Part shown: piece after piece, positions 17,144 through 26,064 of the stretch
Position numbering within the stretch: position 1 is the first letter of the stretch
Layout: each line of letters begins with the position of its first letter
NCBI GenBank assembly: GCA_934167755.1
Contig: CAKPLT010000006.1
Span: 1-64,000, forward strand
Source of the DNA: an uncultured Clostridia bacterium
Lineage (GTDB): Bacteria > Bacillota > Clostridia > TANB77 > CAG-508
Direction: 5' to 3'
DNA length: 64,000 nt
Notes under the pieces: model-generated
Database searches by the model: none
What the model was told of the DNA's origin: nothing
What the model saw: the letters and a program-made list of their open reading frames with translations, nothing else
Translations under genes and position numbers: made by a program

Positions 17144-18607
17144 CTATCCTATAATTTCATTTACTATAATTCTTTCATCAAATGGGATTTTTTCTCCATT
17201 TATTTCTTGATATGGCTCATGTCCTTTTCCAGCAAGAACAATAATATCTAATTTTGTTGCCATTTTTATTGCTTCTTTTATTGCTTCTGTTCTATCAACA
17301 ACAACCTTATAATTTCCCTTTGTTTTTTTAATTCCTTCTTCTATTTCTTTTACAATTTCTTCTGGCTTTTCAGTACGAGGATTGTCAGAGGTTATAAATG
17401 TAAAATCTGCTATTCTTCCAGATATTTCTCCCATAATTGGTCTTTTGCCTTTATCTCTATCTCCTCCACAGCCAAATACAGAAATTACTTTTCCTCTTGT
17501 ATAACTTTTTACTGCTGATAATATATTTTGCAAACTTTCAGGAGAATGTGCATAATCTATCATTATTGGAATTTCTTTTTTATTTGGAACCATTTCTGAT
17601 CTACCTGGTACTTTAATTTCAAGTAATGCTTCTATTACTTTATCTGATGGAATACCTAATTTTTTAGCAACACAAATAGCTGCTAATGCATTATAAACAC
17701 TAAATCTTCCTGGAATATCAACTTTTACTCTTTCATTTCTATCAGATATTTTCACTCTAAAATCCACATAAGAATTAGTTATTGTAATATCTTTTGCAAG
17801 AACTTCACAATAATTATCAATTCCATATGTCATAATCTTACTATCTGGAAACATAGCTGGTACTTTTGATACTTGTAAATCATCAACATTTACTATTCCA
17901 TTATCACACATTTTAAATAATTTTAATTTTGACTCAAAATAGTCCTTCATATCTGGATGTTCTTTTTCACTAATATGATCTTCTGAAAAGTTTGTAAATA
18001 AAACTATATCAAAATTACATCCATCAACTCTATGTAGTTTCAAGCTTTGAGAAGAAACTTCCATTACAACATATTCTACTCCCGCATCCACCATTTGTGC
18101 AAAAGTTCTTTGTAATTCTATACTTTCTGGAGTTGTTCTACTACTTTCAGAAATCATTTTTCCATTTATATATGTCGCAATTGTACCAATCAATCCAACT
18201 TTGTGTCCTGCCTTTTCTAAAATCTCTTTAATCATAAATGTAGTTGTAGTTTTTCCTTTTGTTCCAGTAACACCTATTAATTTAAAATTCTTTGATGGAT
18301 TTTCATAAAAATTACAACTACAAATAGCTAAAGCCTCTCTTGTGTCTTTTGCCATAATTAATGTAACATCATCTGTTAAATTTATTGACTTCAAATCACA
18401 TCCTTCTTGTACCATAATAACTTTTGCACCAGCTTTTATTGCATCATTTATATATGCATGACCATCTGTGCTAAAACCTTTTATAGCAATAAACATATCT
18501 CCATCTTTTATATTTTTTGAATTACTGTCTAATCCACTTACATCTATATCTAGACTACCTTTAGCTTTTAATCCATCTATTCCTACTAATATCTTTTTTA
18601 ATTCCAT
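17144..18607 (-). CDS. murE: UDP-MurNAc-tripeptide synthetase MurE
   Basis: Mur ligase adding the third amino acid of the stem peptide; 487 residues. Visible are the P-loop GVTGTKGKTTTTFMI, SSQSLKLHRVDGCNFDIVLFTNFSEDHISEKEHPDMKDYF (about residues 187-226), YAHSPESLQN and GCGGDRDKGKRPIMGEIS. The motif DNPRTEKP is present; DNPR is the usual mark of meso-diaminopimelate specificity. I start at 18607, 5 nt after GGAGG; ATGs upstream lie in a repeat. Next gene downstream is mraY; murF and murD are absent here. Confidence 0.94.
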   Translation of the reverse strand: MELKKILVGIDGLKAKGSLDIDVSGLDSNSKNIKDGDMFIAIKGFSTDGHAYINDAIKAGAKVIMVQEGCDLKSINLTDDVTLIMAKDTREALAICSCNFYENPSKNFKLIGVTGTKGKTTTTFMIKEILEKAGHKVGLIGTIATYINGKMISESSRTTPESIELQRTFAQMVDAGVEYVVMEVSSQSLKLHRVDGCNFDIVLFTNFSEDHISEKEHPDMKDYFESKLKLFKMCDNGIVNVDDLQVSKVPAMFPDSKIMTYGIDNYCEVLAKDITITNSYVDFRVKISDRNERVKVDIPGRFSVYNALAAICVAKKLGIPSDKVIEALLEIKVPGRSEMVPNKKEIPIMIDYAHSPESLQNILSAVKSYTRGKVISVFGCGGDRDKGKRPIMGEISGRIADFTFITSDNPRTEKPEEIVKEIEEGIKKTKGNYKVVVDRTEAIKEAIKMATKLDIIVLAGKGHEPYQEINGEKIPFDERIIVNEIIG

Positions 18608-18619
18608 TTTATCCTCCTT

Positions 18620-18672
18620 TACCATTAGGAACACTCATTAATGGTAAACTTTTTTACCATTTGGGACACCCT
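18620..18672. repeat. degenerate palindromic repeat of the GGTAAC/GGGACAC type
   Basis: TACCATTA (18620-18627) pairs with TAATGGTA (18639-18646), enclosing GGAACACTCAT, and is followed by TTACCATTTGGGACACCC (to 18672). The same words (ACACTCATTAATGGTAA, ACCA...GGGACAC) form the perfect palindrome at 32165-32237. The repeat abuts the murE ribosome site, so it is part of its leader. Confidence 0.55.
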
Positions 18673-18756
18673 TAGTTTTTCTATTATATTTTTTTCTATA
18701 ATTGTTTACATTATATAACTAAATTTTATTTTTGTATAGTAAAAAAAGAAAAAAAA

Positions 18757-18781
18757 TCACTTAATTATATTTATTAAGTGA
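18757..18781 (-). terminator. Rho-independent terminator downstream of dps
   Basis: TCACTTAA (18757-18764) and TTAAGTGA (18774-18781) form an 8-bp stem; on the minus strand a run of eight T follows. It lies just after the dps stop. Confidence 0.75.
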
Positions 18782-18797
18782 CTTTATTTTTTATGAT

Positions 18798-19235
18798 TTA
18801 TTTAAGCATTTCATTTAACATCCATAGTTTTTTTGAATAATTACTCAAATAATTATCAATCATTGCTGATGTTGCATACCATGAGTTCTTCTCCGCTTCT
18901 TGTTTTATTTGATGTGCCTTCTTGTCCAATATTTGTATATCTTGTATTAAAACTTCTATTATTTGTAAGCTTTTAATTTTCTCATTTTGTGCTTCTTGAA
19001 TTTCAGAATGGTTTAAAAAATCTTTAATTGTTCCTAATGGTTGATGTCCTAGTGATAAAATATGTTCAGCAATTTCATCTATTTGCTCTCTTATTTCATC
19101 ATAATATTCTTCTAATTTTTCATGTGTAACAAAAAAGCCTTTTCCTGTAACATTCCAGTGATAGTTTTGTAATTTTACATTGAATATCTCTAAATCGCTT
19201 AGAAATTCATTTAAACATTTTACTATTTCTTCCAT
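18798..19235 (-). CDS. dps: Dps-family ferritin-like protein
   Basis: Dps proteins oxidise and store iron and protect DNA under oxidative stress, relevant to an anaerobe. The 145-residue product has the ferroxidase-region pattern NYHWNVTGKGFFVTHEKLEEYYDEI (about 27-51) followed by EQIDEIAEHILSLGHQPLGTIKDFL, giving the His, Asp and Glu ligands in the usual spacing. I use the ATG at 19235, 6 nt after GAGAGG; an upstream in-frame ATG has no ribosome site. It is monocistronic with a terminator. Confidence 0.9.
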   Translation of the reverse strand: MEEIVKCLNEFLSDLEIFNVKLQNYHWNVTGKGFFVTHEKLEEYYDEIREQIDEIAEHILSLGHQPLGTIKDFLNHSEIQEAQNEKIKSLQIIEVLIQDIQILDKKAHQIKQEAEKNSWYATSAMIDNYLSNYSKKLWMLNEMLK

Positions 19236-19316
19236 AACATACCTCTCTTTCAAATACATTATGTACGGGTTTTATTTTTTTATTCAGCTTTGTTTATTGT
19301 TTTAACTAAGCACCTT

Positions 19317-20255
19317 TTATTCAAATTTGCTACCTATTTCAATTTTGTTTCCTCTCAAAAAATCTTGAATATTCATTTTTTTTGCATTTTCACCTTGTAT
19401 CTCTATTACTTTTATAATACCTTCTTTTGCTTTTATGTACAATCCTTCTTTACTATCAGCTTTTATAACTGTACCATTTTCAATATTAGAATTGACATCT
19501 TGTAAAATATCAACTCTCCAAAATTTAATCTTTTTGCCATCTAAATATGAATATGTTCCCATTATTGGATTTAAGCCTCTAACAAGATTTTTTATCTGTT
19601 TTGCACTCTTATTTTTCCAATCTATTTTAGACATTTCTTTGTCTAACATTGGTGCTACAGAAAAATCAGTACCTTGTGGAATTCTTGGTGCAGTTCCATC
19701 TTCTATTTGTTTTAAAGTTTTTACTAATAAATTAGCTCCTATTTTTGATAGCCTTTCCCATATTTCTCCTGTTGTGTCATCTTCACCAATTTCAATTTCT
19801 TCTTTTAAAATCATATCTCCTGTATCCATTCCAGTATCCATATACATTGTAGTTATACCTGTTGTTTTATCTCCATTTAACACAGCCCATTGAATTGGAG
19901 CCGCACCTCTATATTGTGGAAGTAACGATCCATGTACATTAATACAACCAAACTTAGCAATTTCTAATATTTCTTTTGGTAATATTTTTCCATATGCAAC
20001 AACACATATTGCATCAGGTTGAAGTCTTTTTATTTCTTCTATAAATTCAATATTATTTTTTACCTTTTCAGGTTGATATATTTTTATATTTTTTTCAACT
20101 GCAAACTCTTTTACAGGTGATGCAATTAATTTCATTCCTCTTCCTTTTGGTCTATCAGGATTTGTTACTACTGCTAATATTTTATGTCCTGCATTATATA
20201 CCGCTTCTAATGACTCTTTAGCAAAATTTGGTGTTCCCATAAATACTATTCTCAT
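19317..20255 (-). CDS. fmt: methionyl-tRNA formyltransferase
   Basis: Formylates initiator Met-tRNA. The 312 residues begin MRIVFMGTPNFAKESL, contain the formyl-tetrahydrofolate site VVAYGKILPKEILEIAKFGCINVHGSLLPQYRGAAPIQWAVLNGDKTTGIT (about 87-137; catalytic N, H and later D in MDTGMDTGDM), and have the C-terminal OB-like tRNA-binding domain. It follows rsmA by 2 nt, so the two are co-translated. Confidence 0.95.
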   Translation of the reverse strand: MRIVFMGTPNFAKESLEAVYNAGHKILAVVTNPDRPKGRGMKLIASPVKEFAVEKNIKIYQPEKVKNNIEFIEEIKRLQPDAICVVAYGKILPKEILEIAKFGCINVHGSLLPQYRGAAPIQWAVLNGDKTTGITTMYMDTGMDTGDMILKEEIEIGEDDTTGEIWERLSKIGANLLVKTLKQIEDGTAPRIPQGTDFSVAPMLDKEMSKIDWKNKSAKQIKNLVRGLNPIMGTYSYLDGKKIKFWRVDILQDVNSNIENGTVIKADSKEGLYIKAKEGIIKVIEIQGENAKKMNIQDFLRGNKIEIGSKFE

Positions 20256-20257
20256 CT

Positions 20258-21127
20258 TTAATTCTTCCTTTCAGTTATAATTCTTGCAATATTTGAAAAA
20301 TCTTGAATTGTCAATTCTTCTGCCCTAATATTCTCATTTAAATTTAAATTTTTTAATACCTTAAGTCCTTCTTCTTTATTAAGAAATACTTTCGTATTTG
20401 TCAATGCATTTAAAAGAGTTTTTCTTCTTTGCATAAATGCACTTTTAATAACCATAAACATTACTTTTGGATTTTCTATTTCTACAATAGGTGTATCTCT
20501 TAAATTCATTTTTATTACTTCTGAAGTAACTTCTGGTTCTGGTATAAATGAACTATTGGGAACCTCCATTATTTTTTCAGAATCACAATAATAATATACT
20601 GTATATGTAATTGTCCCTGTATTCTTGCTACCTGGTATTTCTATTAATCTATCTGCGACTTCTTTTTGTATCATAACAGTTATACTTTTAATATCAAGCT
20701 TTTCTTCTAATAATTTCATTATTATTGGAGTTGTAATATAATATGGTAAATTTGCAACCACTTTTACATTCTTTATTTTTCCTTGTTTTTTGTTTTCAGA
20801 TATAATGTCATTTAAATCTAACTTTAATACATCTGCATTTATTATTTCAAAATTATTATATATTGAAAATCTATCTTCCAAAATATTTATCATCTTGCTA
20901 TCTAACTCTATACATAAAACCTTTCCAGCTTTTTCTAATAGATATTTAGTTAATGTTCCAAGACCTGGACCTATTTCGATAACCATATCTTCATTAGTTA
21001 TTTCACTACAATTTACTATATTTTCTACGACTTCACTATTTATTAAAAAATTTTGTCCTAAACTTTTATTTGCCTTTATTTTATATTTTTTCATTAAATA
21101 TCTTGTTTCTTCTAAAATATTTTCCAT
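20258..21127 (-). CDS. rsmA: 16S rRNA dimethyladenosine transferase RsmA/KsgA
   Basis: Dimethylates two adjacent adenosines near the 3' end of 16S rRNA, a late biogenesis step. The 289-residue protein shows KANKSLGQNFLIN, the SAM loop EIGPGLGTLTKYLLE, and the adenine-methyltransferase motif ANLPYYITTPIIMKLLE. I use the ATG at 21127 with AAGGAAA upstream, not the TTG two codons earlier. Operon with fmt. Confidence 0.95.
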   Translation of the reverse strand: MENILEETRYLMKKYKIKANKSLGQNFLINSEVVENIVNCSEITNEDMVIEIGPGLGTLTKYLLEKAGKVLCIELDSKMINILEDRFSIYNNFEIINADVLKLDLNDIISENKKQGKIKNVKVVANLPYYITTPIIMKLLEEKLDIKSITVMIQKEVADRLIEIPGSKNTGTITYTVYYYCDSEKIMEVPNSSFIPEPEVTSEVIKMNLRDTPIVEIENPKVMFMVIKSAFMQRRKTLLNALTNTKVFLNKEEGLKVLKNLNLNENIRAEELTIQDFSNIARIITERKN

Positions 21128-21194
21128 TAGCAATTTCCTTTCTTTTACCTGTTAATTATACCCAATTTTCAGCCCATTTGTCAATATTTATATT

Positions 21195-21545
21195 TTACAT
21201 AATATCTTTAATGTGGTTTATTTTGCACTTTCCATTTTTTATAATAATTTCTATAACACCAAATCTTACATTCCATCCATATAATTTATTTATATGAATA
21301 TAAATTTTAGCTGATTTTTTAATATGCATTTTCTTAGTAGAATTTACTGCCATAGCTGGTGTTCCGTATTTCATATTATTTCTAGTTTTTATTTCAGTAA
21401 AAATTATACTATTATCTTTTTTAGATATAATATCTATTTCACCCTTTTGAGTATAAAAATTAGTTTCTATTATTTCATATCCATTGTTTCTTAAATAGTC
21501 TTGAGCAATTTTTTCTCCAATTATTCCAAATCTTCTTTTATTCAT
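21195..21545 (-). CDS. YraN family endonuclease-like protein
   Basis: A UPF0102/YraN protein of 116 residues with a PD-(D/E)xK nuclease-like core: GEKIAQDYLRNNGYEIIETNF, GEIDIISKKDNSIIFTEIKTRN (catalytic-type E, D and ExK). Its biological role is not established; it is frequently encoded with dprA. The start at 21545 (MNKRRFG) matches family N-termini; a TTG seven codons upstream overlaps the dprA stop. Confidence 0.85.
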   Translation of the reverse strand: MNKRRFGIIGEKIAQDYLRNNGYEIIETNFYTQKGEIDIISKKDNSIIFTEIKTRNNMKYGTPAMAVNSTKKMHIKKSAKIYIHINKLYGWNVRFGVIEIIIKNGKCKINHIKDIM

Positions 21546-21562
21546 TTCGATTGCATTTCCTT

Positions 21563-22456
21563 TCAATATTCATTGTCATTTCTAATAAACCTTTGACCTG
21601 GCAATTCTATAATCTTGTCCTCTAATTGTAGCATCATAGTTTTATAATTAACTTCACTAATTGAAAGCCCAATATTTCTTGCTATTTGATTTAAATCTTT
21701 AGGTTCATCTGTAATTTCTTTATATACATTTAGTAATTCAGGTGAAATATTAAAATACAAATTTTTTTGTTTTATTTCTTTTTTACGGAATATAATTTCT
21801 GGGTTAATCTTGCTAAGTTCTTCAATAATGTCTTCTGCATTTATAACCAATTTTGCGCCTTTCTGAATAAGTTCATTTGTTAATATGCCTTTTTTGTTTT
21901 CTAAACTACTTGGAACACAAAACACTGGCTTTTTACTTTGATTTGTAAATCTTGCTGTAACACTTGTTCCACTTCTATAACCAGCTTCTACAACTAATGT
22001 TCCAACACCTAATCCAGCAACAATTCTGTTTCTTTCAAGAAATTTATCTGAATCTGCTTGTATATTATTTTCATATTCTGATATAACTGCACCTCCATTT
22101 TTTATAATTTCCTCTATTAATATCTTATTTGTGAGTTTACAAATGTTTTTCAATCCTGAAGGCAAAACCGCAATGGTTTTTCCACTATTTTTTAAACATT
22201 CTTCATGTGCAATACTGTCTATTCCAAATGCTAGACCACTAATAATATTTATTTTATATTCCTGTAACCCATTTACAAATTTTTTACACATCTTTCTGCC
22301 ATACTCTGTATTTGTACGAGAGCCTACAACAGCTATTCCAATTTCATTCAAAATTTCCACATTTCCTAAAACATATAATCTTGATGGTGGTTTTTCTATA
22401 TTTCTTAACCTTTTTGGATATAATTCACTAAAATATTCAATTATAATTGGCTCCAT
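21563..22456 (-). CDS. dprA: DNA-processing protein DprA
   Basis: DprA loads RecA on incoming single-stranded DNA during transformation. The 297-residue protein contains the Rossmann-like DprA core: VVGSRTNTEYGRKMC, ISGLAFGIDSIAHEECL, VLPSGL, ERNRIVAGL and VVEAGYRSGTSVTARF, followed by a C-terminal winged-helix-like domain (about 235-295). The usual N-terminal helix-hairpin domain is largely absent. It lies between comM and yraN; with comM it suggests latent natural competence or another recombination role. Confidence 0.92.
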   Translation of the reverse strand: MEPIIIEYFSELYPKRLRNIEKPPSRLYVLGNVEILNEIGIAVVGSRTNTEYGRKMCKKFVNGLQEYKINIISGLAFGIDSIAHEECLKNSGKTIAVLPSGLKNICKLTNKILIEEIIKNGGAVISEYENNIQADSDKFLERNRIVAGLGVGTLVVEAGYRSGTSVTARFTNQSKKPVFCVPSSLENKKGILTNELIQKGAKLVINAEDIIEELSKINPEIIFRKKEIKQKNLYFNISPELLNVYKEITDEPKDLNQIARNIGLSISEVNYKTMMLQLEDKIIELPGQRFIRNDNEY

Positions 22457-22475
22457 TTAATTTTCCTCCTAATTT

Positions 22476-23702
22476 TTATAAACAGTTATTAAACTTATCC
22501 AAACATCTATATTGAATTGCTTCTGCAATATGTTTAAATTCAATATTTTTGTTTTCTTCTAAATCTGCAATTGTTCTTGCAACCTTCAAAATTCTTTCAT
22601 ATGCTCTAACACTTAATTTAAATTTTTTGAACGCATTTTGTAACAGTTCTTCTCCCTTTTCATCTAATTTACAAAATTCTGCAATCAGTTTTGTACTAAG
22701 CTCTGCATTTGAATAAATTCCATATTTTTTATATCTATCTAATTGAATTTTCCTTGCATAATCAACTCTTTTTCGTATTTCAGATGATTTTTCTATATCA
22801 CCTTTTATATTAATTTTTTCAAATTTAGGTCTTTTTACTTCTATTTGAATATCTATTCTGTCTAATAATGGTCCACTTATTTTTCGCAAATATTTATGTA
22901 TTTCTTGTGTTGTACATTTGCACTCTTTTTCATCATCTCCATAATATCCACAAGGACATGGATTCATACTTGCAACAAACATAAAATTACATGGATATTT
23001 ATAATTTCCGCTTAATCTGTTTATTATTACTTCTCTATTTTCTAAAGGTTCCCTTAAAGATTCTAAAATATTTCTATTAAATTCTGTTAATTCATCAAAA
23101 AATAATACACCACAATGTGCCAAACTTATTTCTCCTGGTTTTGGTACTTTTCCTCCTCCAATTATTGTACTTATTGGAATTGTATGATGTGGCATTCTAA
23201 ATGGTCTATTTAATATTAAACCATCTTTTTTTAGTTCACCTGAAATACTATGAATTTTAGTAATTTCCATTGATTCATCTATTGTTAATTTAGGTAAAAT
23301 TGTTACAAGTCTTTTAGCCATCATTGTTTTACCAGAACCAGGACTTCCTATCATAAGACAGTTGTGTCCTCCTGCTGCAGTAATTTCTAAAGCTCTTTTT
23401 ACATTTTCTTGACCTTTAACCTCTGAAAAATCAATATTATATTCTTGTTCAAAATCTACTTTTTTGGGTTTAAATTTAGGAATTTCGTTTTCCTGATTCA
23501 AATATTTAATAACTTCTGTTATTGTAGAAACTGGTATAATATCAAGTTCAGAAATTACTCCTGCTTCATTTGCATTAGCTTGGGGCAATATCACAGTTTT
23601 TATTCCAAGTTCCTTTGCTTCGATACACATTGGTAAAACTCCATTTGTTCTATTTATTTTTCCATCCAAAGATAATTCTCCTATAAAAATTGTACTTGGC
23701 AT
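22476..23702 (-). CDS. ComM C-terminal fragment with AAA+ and Mg-chelatase-like domains
   Basis: A 408-codon open frame beginning at an internal ATG (PSTIFIGELSLDGKI is mid-protein in homologues). It holds the remainder of the N-terminal Lon-like domain, Walker A GSPGSGKTMMAKRL, Walker B region VLFFDELTEFN, a Cys cluster CPCGYYGDDEKECKC and the C-terminal helical domain. No strong ribosome site precedes the ATG, consistent with continuous translation from the upstream part. Confidence 0.8.
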   Translation of the reverse strand: MPSTIFIGELSLDGKINRTNGVLPMCIEAKELGIKTVILPQANANEAGVISELDIIPVSTITEVIKYLNQENEIPKFKPKKVDFEQEYNIDFSEVKGQENVKRALEITAAGGHNCLMIGSPGSGKTMMAKRLVTILPKLTIDESMEITKIHSISGELKKDGLILNRPFRMPHHTIPISTIIGGGKVPKPGEISLAHCGVLFFDELTEFNRNILESLREPLENREVIINRLSGNYKYPCNFMFVASMNPCPCGYYGDDEKECKCTTQEIHKYLRKISGPLLDRIDIQIEVKRPKFEKINIKGDIEKSSEIRKRVDYARKIQLDRYKKYGIYSNAELSTKLIAEFCKLDEKGEELLQNAFKKFKLSVRAYERILKVARTIADLEENKNIEFKHIAEAIQYRCLDKFNNCL

Positions 23703-23712
23703 TTTTCCTATA

Positions 23713-24009
23713 TTAATTCGTGAAATACACCCAATTGCAATTAATATACCGTACTGCCATTGCTAAATCAAAGCTACTCCCTTCTTTTCTAATATTTGCA
23801 GGTGCTAAATTAATTAAAATTTTCTTATTTGGAAATTCTATTCCAGAATTTTTTATACCTGCTTTTATTCTTTTCTTAGCTTCTTTTACTGTTGCATCTG
23901 GCAATCCTACTATCTCGAATTCAGGAATACCATTACTTATATCTGTTTGTATTTCTACTAAATTTCCATCTAGCCCATTTAAGACTATCGACTTTATTTT
24001 TGATAACAT
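23713..24009 (-). CDS. ComM N-terminal fragment
   Basis: Ninety-eight codons: the start of the Lon-like domain (MLSKIKSIVLNGLDG, DISNGIPEFEIVGLPDATVKEAKKRI, INLAPANIRKEGSSFDLAMAV) then CGG and an unrelated 12-residue tail. AGGAGG stands before the ATG. This gene starts back to back with the divergent penicillin-binding protein gene; promoters must lie within 24010-24101. Confidence 0.75.
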   Translation of the reverse strand: MLSKIKSIVLNGLDGNLVEIQTDISNGIPEFEIVGLPDATVKEAKKRIKAGIKNSGIEFPNKKILINLAPANIRKEGSSFDLAMAVRYINCNWVYFTN

Positions 24010-24101
24010 ATTTTACCTCCTAAAATTTTAGTTTTTTATTGATTTTTATAACTGTTTATTATAAAATGTATCTAGATTTTTAACAAAAGAATGGTGATAA
24101 T

Positions 24102-26018
24102 ATGAAAAAAAATAATAAAAAGAAAAAAATTATAAAACCAAAAAAGAAAATAGAAAAAAATAATATTAATGTTGCAAATAAAATTGCTCCATCAAGAATA
24201 ATCTTTATTTTACTTATAGTTATATTTTTTATGATTGCTCTAATACTTCGTGTTGGATATTTACAATTTATTGATGGAAACCATTTGCAGACATTAGCAA
24301 CTTCTCAACAGACATTAACTGAAACAATATCTGCAAAGCGTGGCAATATATATGATTCCAAAGGTAATGCCTTAGCAATTAGCTATGATACAGATAAAAT
24401 TTATGTTGAGCCATCTCTTATAAAAGAAGATGCCAACAAAAGCATTGTAGCACAAGGATTATCTTCTATTTTAGAATTAGATTCAAATGAGCTACTTTCA
24501 AAAATAAACTCTTCAACAGGCAAAGTCCTTATTGCTTCTAATGTAGAGCAAAGTAAAATAGATGAAATAACTAATTGGAAAAGCAATTTAAAATTTTCTA
24601 CTGGTATTAGTTTTGAAGAATCAACATCACGATCATATCCTTCTAAGACTTTAGCTTCAACAATTCTTGGTTTTGTTGGGACAGATAATCAAGGATTGGC
24701 TGGAATCGAGTCCTCTTGGGATTCTTTTCTTAGAGGAACTGCTGGCAAATCTGTAAGTTTGAAAGATGCAAATCAATCTGAAATTGCAAATTCAAATCAA
24801 ACATATATTGCAGCAGAAAATGGTTATAACATTACTTTAACAATAGATTCTAATATTCAAAGTATTGTTGAAAAACATCTAGCACAAGCTGTTGAAGAAT
24901 ATAAATGTCAAAGTGGTATTACAATAGCAATGGATCCATCAACTGGAAAAATTTTAGCTATGGCAGACTATCCAAATTATGATTGTAACTCTCCGTATTC
25001 TCCAAACTCATATTTATCCAAAACATGGGATACTCTTTCATCAGAAGATAAAAATAGTGCATTATATAGAATGTGGACTCCAAAATCTGTTACTGATACT
25101 TATGAGCCTGGTTCTGTTTTTAAAATTATTACTTCTTCAATTGCTTTAGAAGAAAATATTGTAGACACAGACACAACAACTTTTAATTGTACTGGTTCTA
25201 TATCTATCCCTGGCGAAGTTAGACCAATTCAGTGTCACAAGTATCCTTATTCTCATGGGGTTCAAAGCTTAAGACAAGCATTAGAAAATTCTTGTAATCC
25301 TGCATTTGTAGATTTAGGATTACGAATTGGTAAAGAACGCTCTTACAAATATTATGAAGCATTAAATTTTTTTGGAAAAACTGGAATTTCACTTTCAGGT
25401 GAACCTAAAAATGGTGGAATATTTTATGATATAAACAAAATTAAACCTCATGAACTTGGAACAATGTCTTTTGGACAGCGTTTTACAATTACACCTATTC
25501 AAATGATTACAGCTGCTGCTTGTATAGCTAATGATGGTGTTTTACTACAACCACAAATAGTAGATCATATTACAAATACTGATACTGGTGAAATCACAAC
25601 TTTTGATGCTCAAGAAGTTAGGCAAGTATTTTCTAAAGAAACTTCTGACAAGGTTGCTTCAATGATGGAATCTGTTGTAGAAAGCGGCACTGGAAAAAAA
25701 GTAAAATATGATGATAGTATTAAAGATAATATGTCTGGATATTCTATTGGAGGAAAAACAGGAACTTCTGAACCGATAAATGGTTCTACTGACGGATATA
25801 TTGCTTCATTTTTAGCAATTTCTCCTGTTGAAAATACAAAAATAGTTTTACTTGTTATTTTAGATACTCCTGGTGAAGGGGTAAACCATAATGGTGGGCA
25901 AATTGCTGCCCCTACCGCCGGAAAGATGCTTTCTGAAATTTTACCTTATATGGGCATTGAAACAGGAAATAAAGACTCTGAAAATAACGGAAATATATCA
26001 GAAAAAGATTTATATTAA
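24102..26018 (+). CDS. class B penicillin-binding protein (FtsI/SpoVD-like transpeptidase)
   Basis: Cross-links septal or spore peptidoglycan. The 638-residue protein has a very basic cytoplasmic tail (Lys-rich, 1-30), one membrane helix (about 33-52), a dimerisation domain (RGNIYDSKGNALAISYDTDKIYVEP, about 78-102) and the transpeptidase domain: SxxK as GSVFK (about 338), SCN (about 396) and KTGTS (about 552). It ends where SpoVD proteins normally enter a PASTA domain (ILPYMGIE), so PASTA is absent. It is the only long gene on the plus strand in this region and is separated from the other murein genes. Confidence 0.9.
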   Translation: MKKNNKKKKIIKPKKKIEKNNINVANKIAPSRIIFILLIVIFFMIALILRVGYLQFIDGNHLQTLATSQQTLTETISAKRGNIYDSKGNALAISYDTDKIYVEPSLIKEDANKSIVAQGLSSILELDSNELLSKINSSTGKVLIASNVEQSKIDEITNWKSNLKFSTGISFEESTSRSYPSKTLASTILGFVGTDNQGLAGIESSWDSFLRGTAGKSVSLKDANQSEIANSNQTYIAAENGYNITLTIDSNIQSIVEKHLAQAVEEYKCQSGITIAMDPSTGKILAMADYPNYDCNSPYSPNSYLSKTWDTLSSEDKNSALYRMWTPKSVTDTYEPGSVFKIITSSIALEENIVDTDTTTFNCTGSISIPGEVRPIQCHKYPYSHGVQSLRQALENSCNPAFVDLGLRIGKERSYKYYEALNFFGKTGISLSGEPKNGGIFYDINKIKPHELGTMSFGQRFTITPIQMITAAACIANDGVLLQPQIVDHITNTDTGEITTFDAQEVRQVFSKETSDKVASMMESVVESGTGKKVKYDDSIKDNMSGYSIGGKTGTSEPINGSTDGYIASFLAISPVENTKIVLLVILDTPGEGVNHNGGQIAAPTAGKMLSEILPYMGIETGNKDSENNGNISEKDLY

Positions 26019-26031
26019 AATTTTATGATTT

Positions 26032-26057
26032 GAGATACACCTTAGATGGTGTACCTC
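26032..26057. terminator. bidirectional terminator between convergent genes
   Basis: GAGATACACC (26032-26041) and GGTGTACCTC (26048-26057) pair with one mismatch around a 6-nt loop. T-rich DNA follows on the plus side. It lies between the convergent PBP and TSCPD genes. Confidence 0.65.
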
Positions 26058-26064
26058 TTTATTT

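Larger units (their letters stand above)
22476..24009 (-). pseudogene. comM: ComM/YifB AAA+ ATPase, interrupted by one +1 frameshift at a CGG codon
   Basis: Reading with one +1 shift at GTA-CGG-TAT (CGG at 23749-23751) gives a complete 510-residue ComM, the helicase of transformation-linked branch migration. Skipping the C restores SFDLAMAVGILIAIGCISRINIGKMPSTIFIGELSL (residues about 79-114; the joint is A-V-G), where the glycine is the family norm. The codon read after the shift is GGT. All downstream motifs are intact, including GSPGSGKTMMAKRL. Without the shift translation ends 13 codons later. The pattern is identical to that in ftsW, so active frameshifting is a serious alternative to gene death. 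Confidence 0.75.

Noticed and set aside
18608..18634. Earlier starts for murE in the palindromic leader
   Set aside because: GGAGG lies directly before the ATG at 18607 and the upstream residues are encoded by a repeat.
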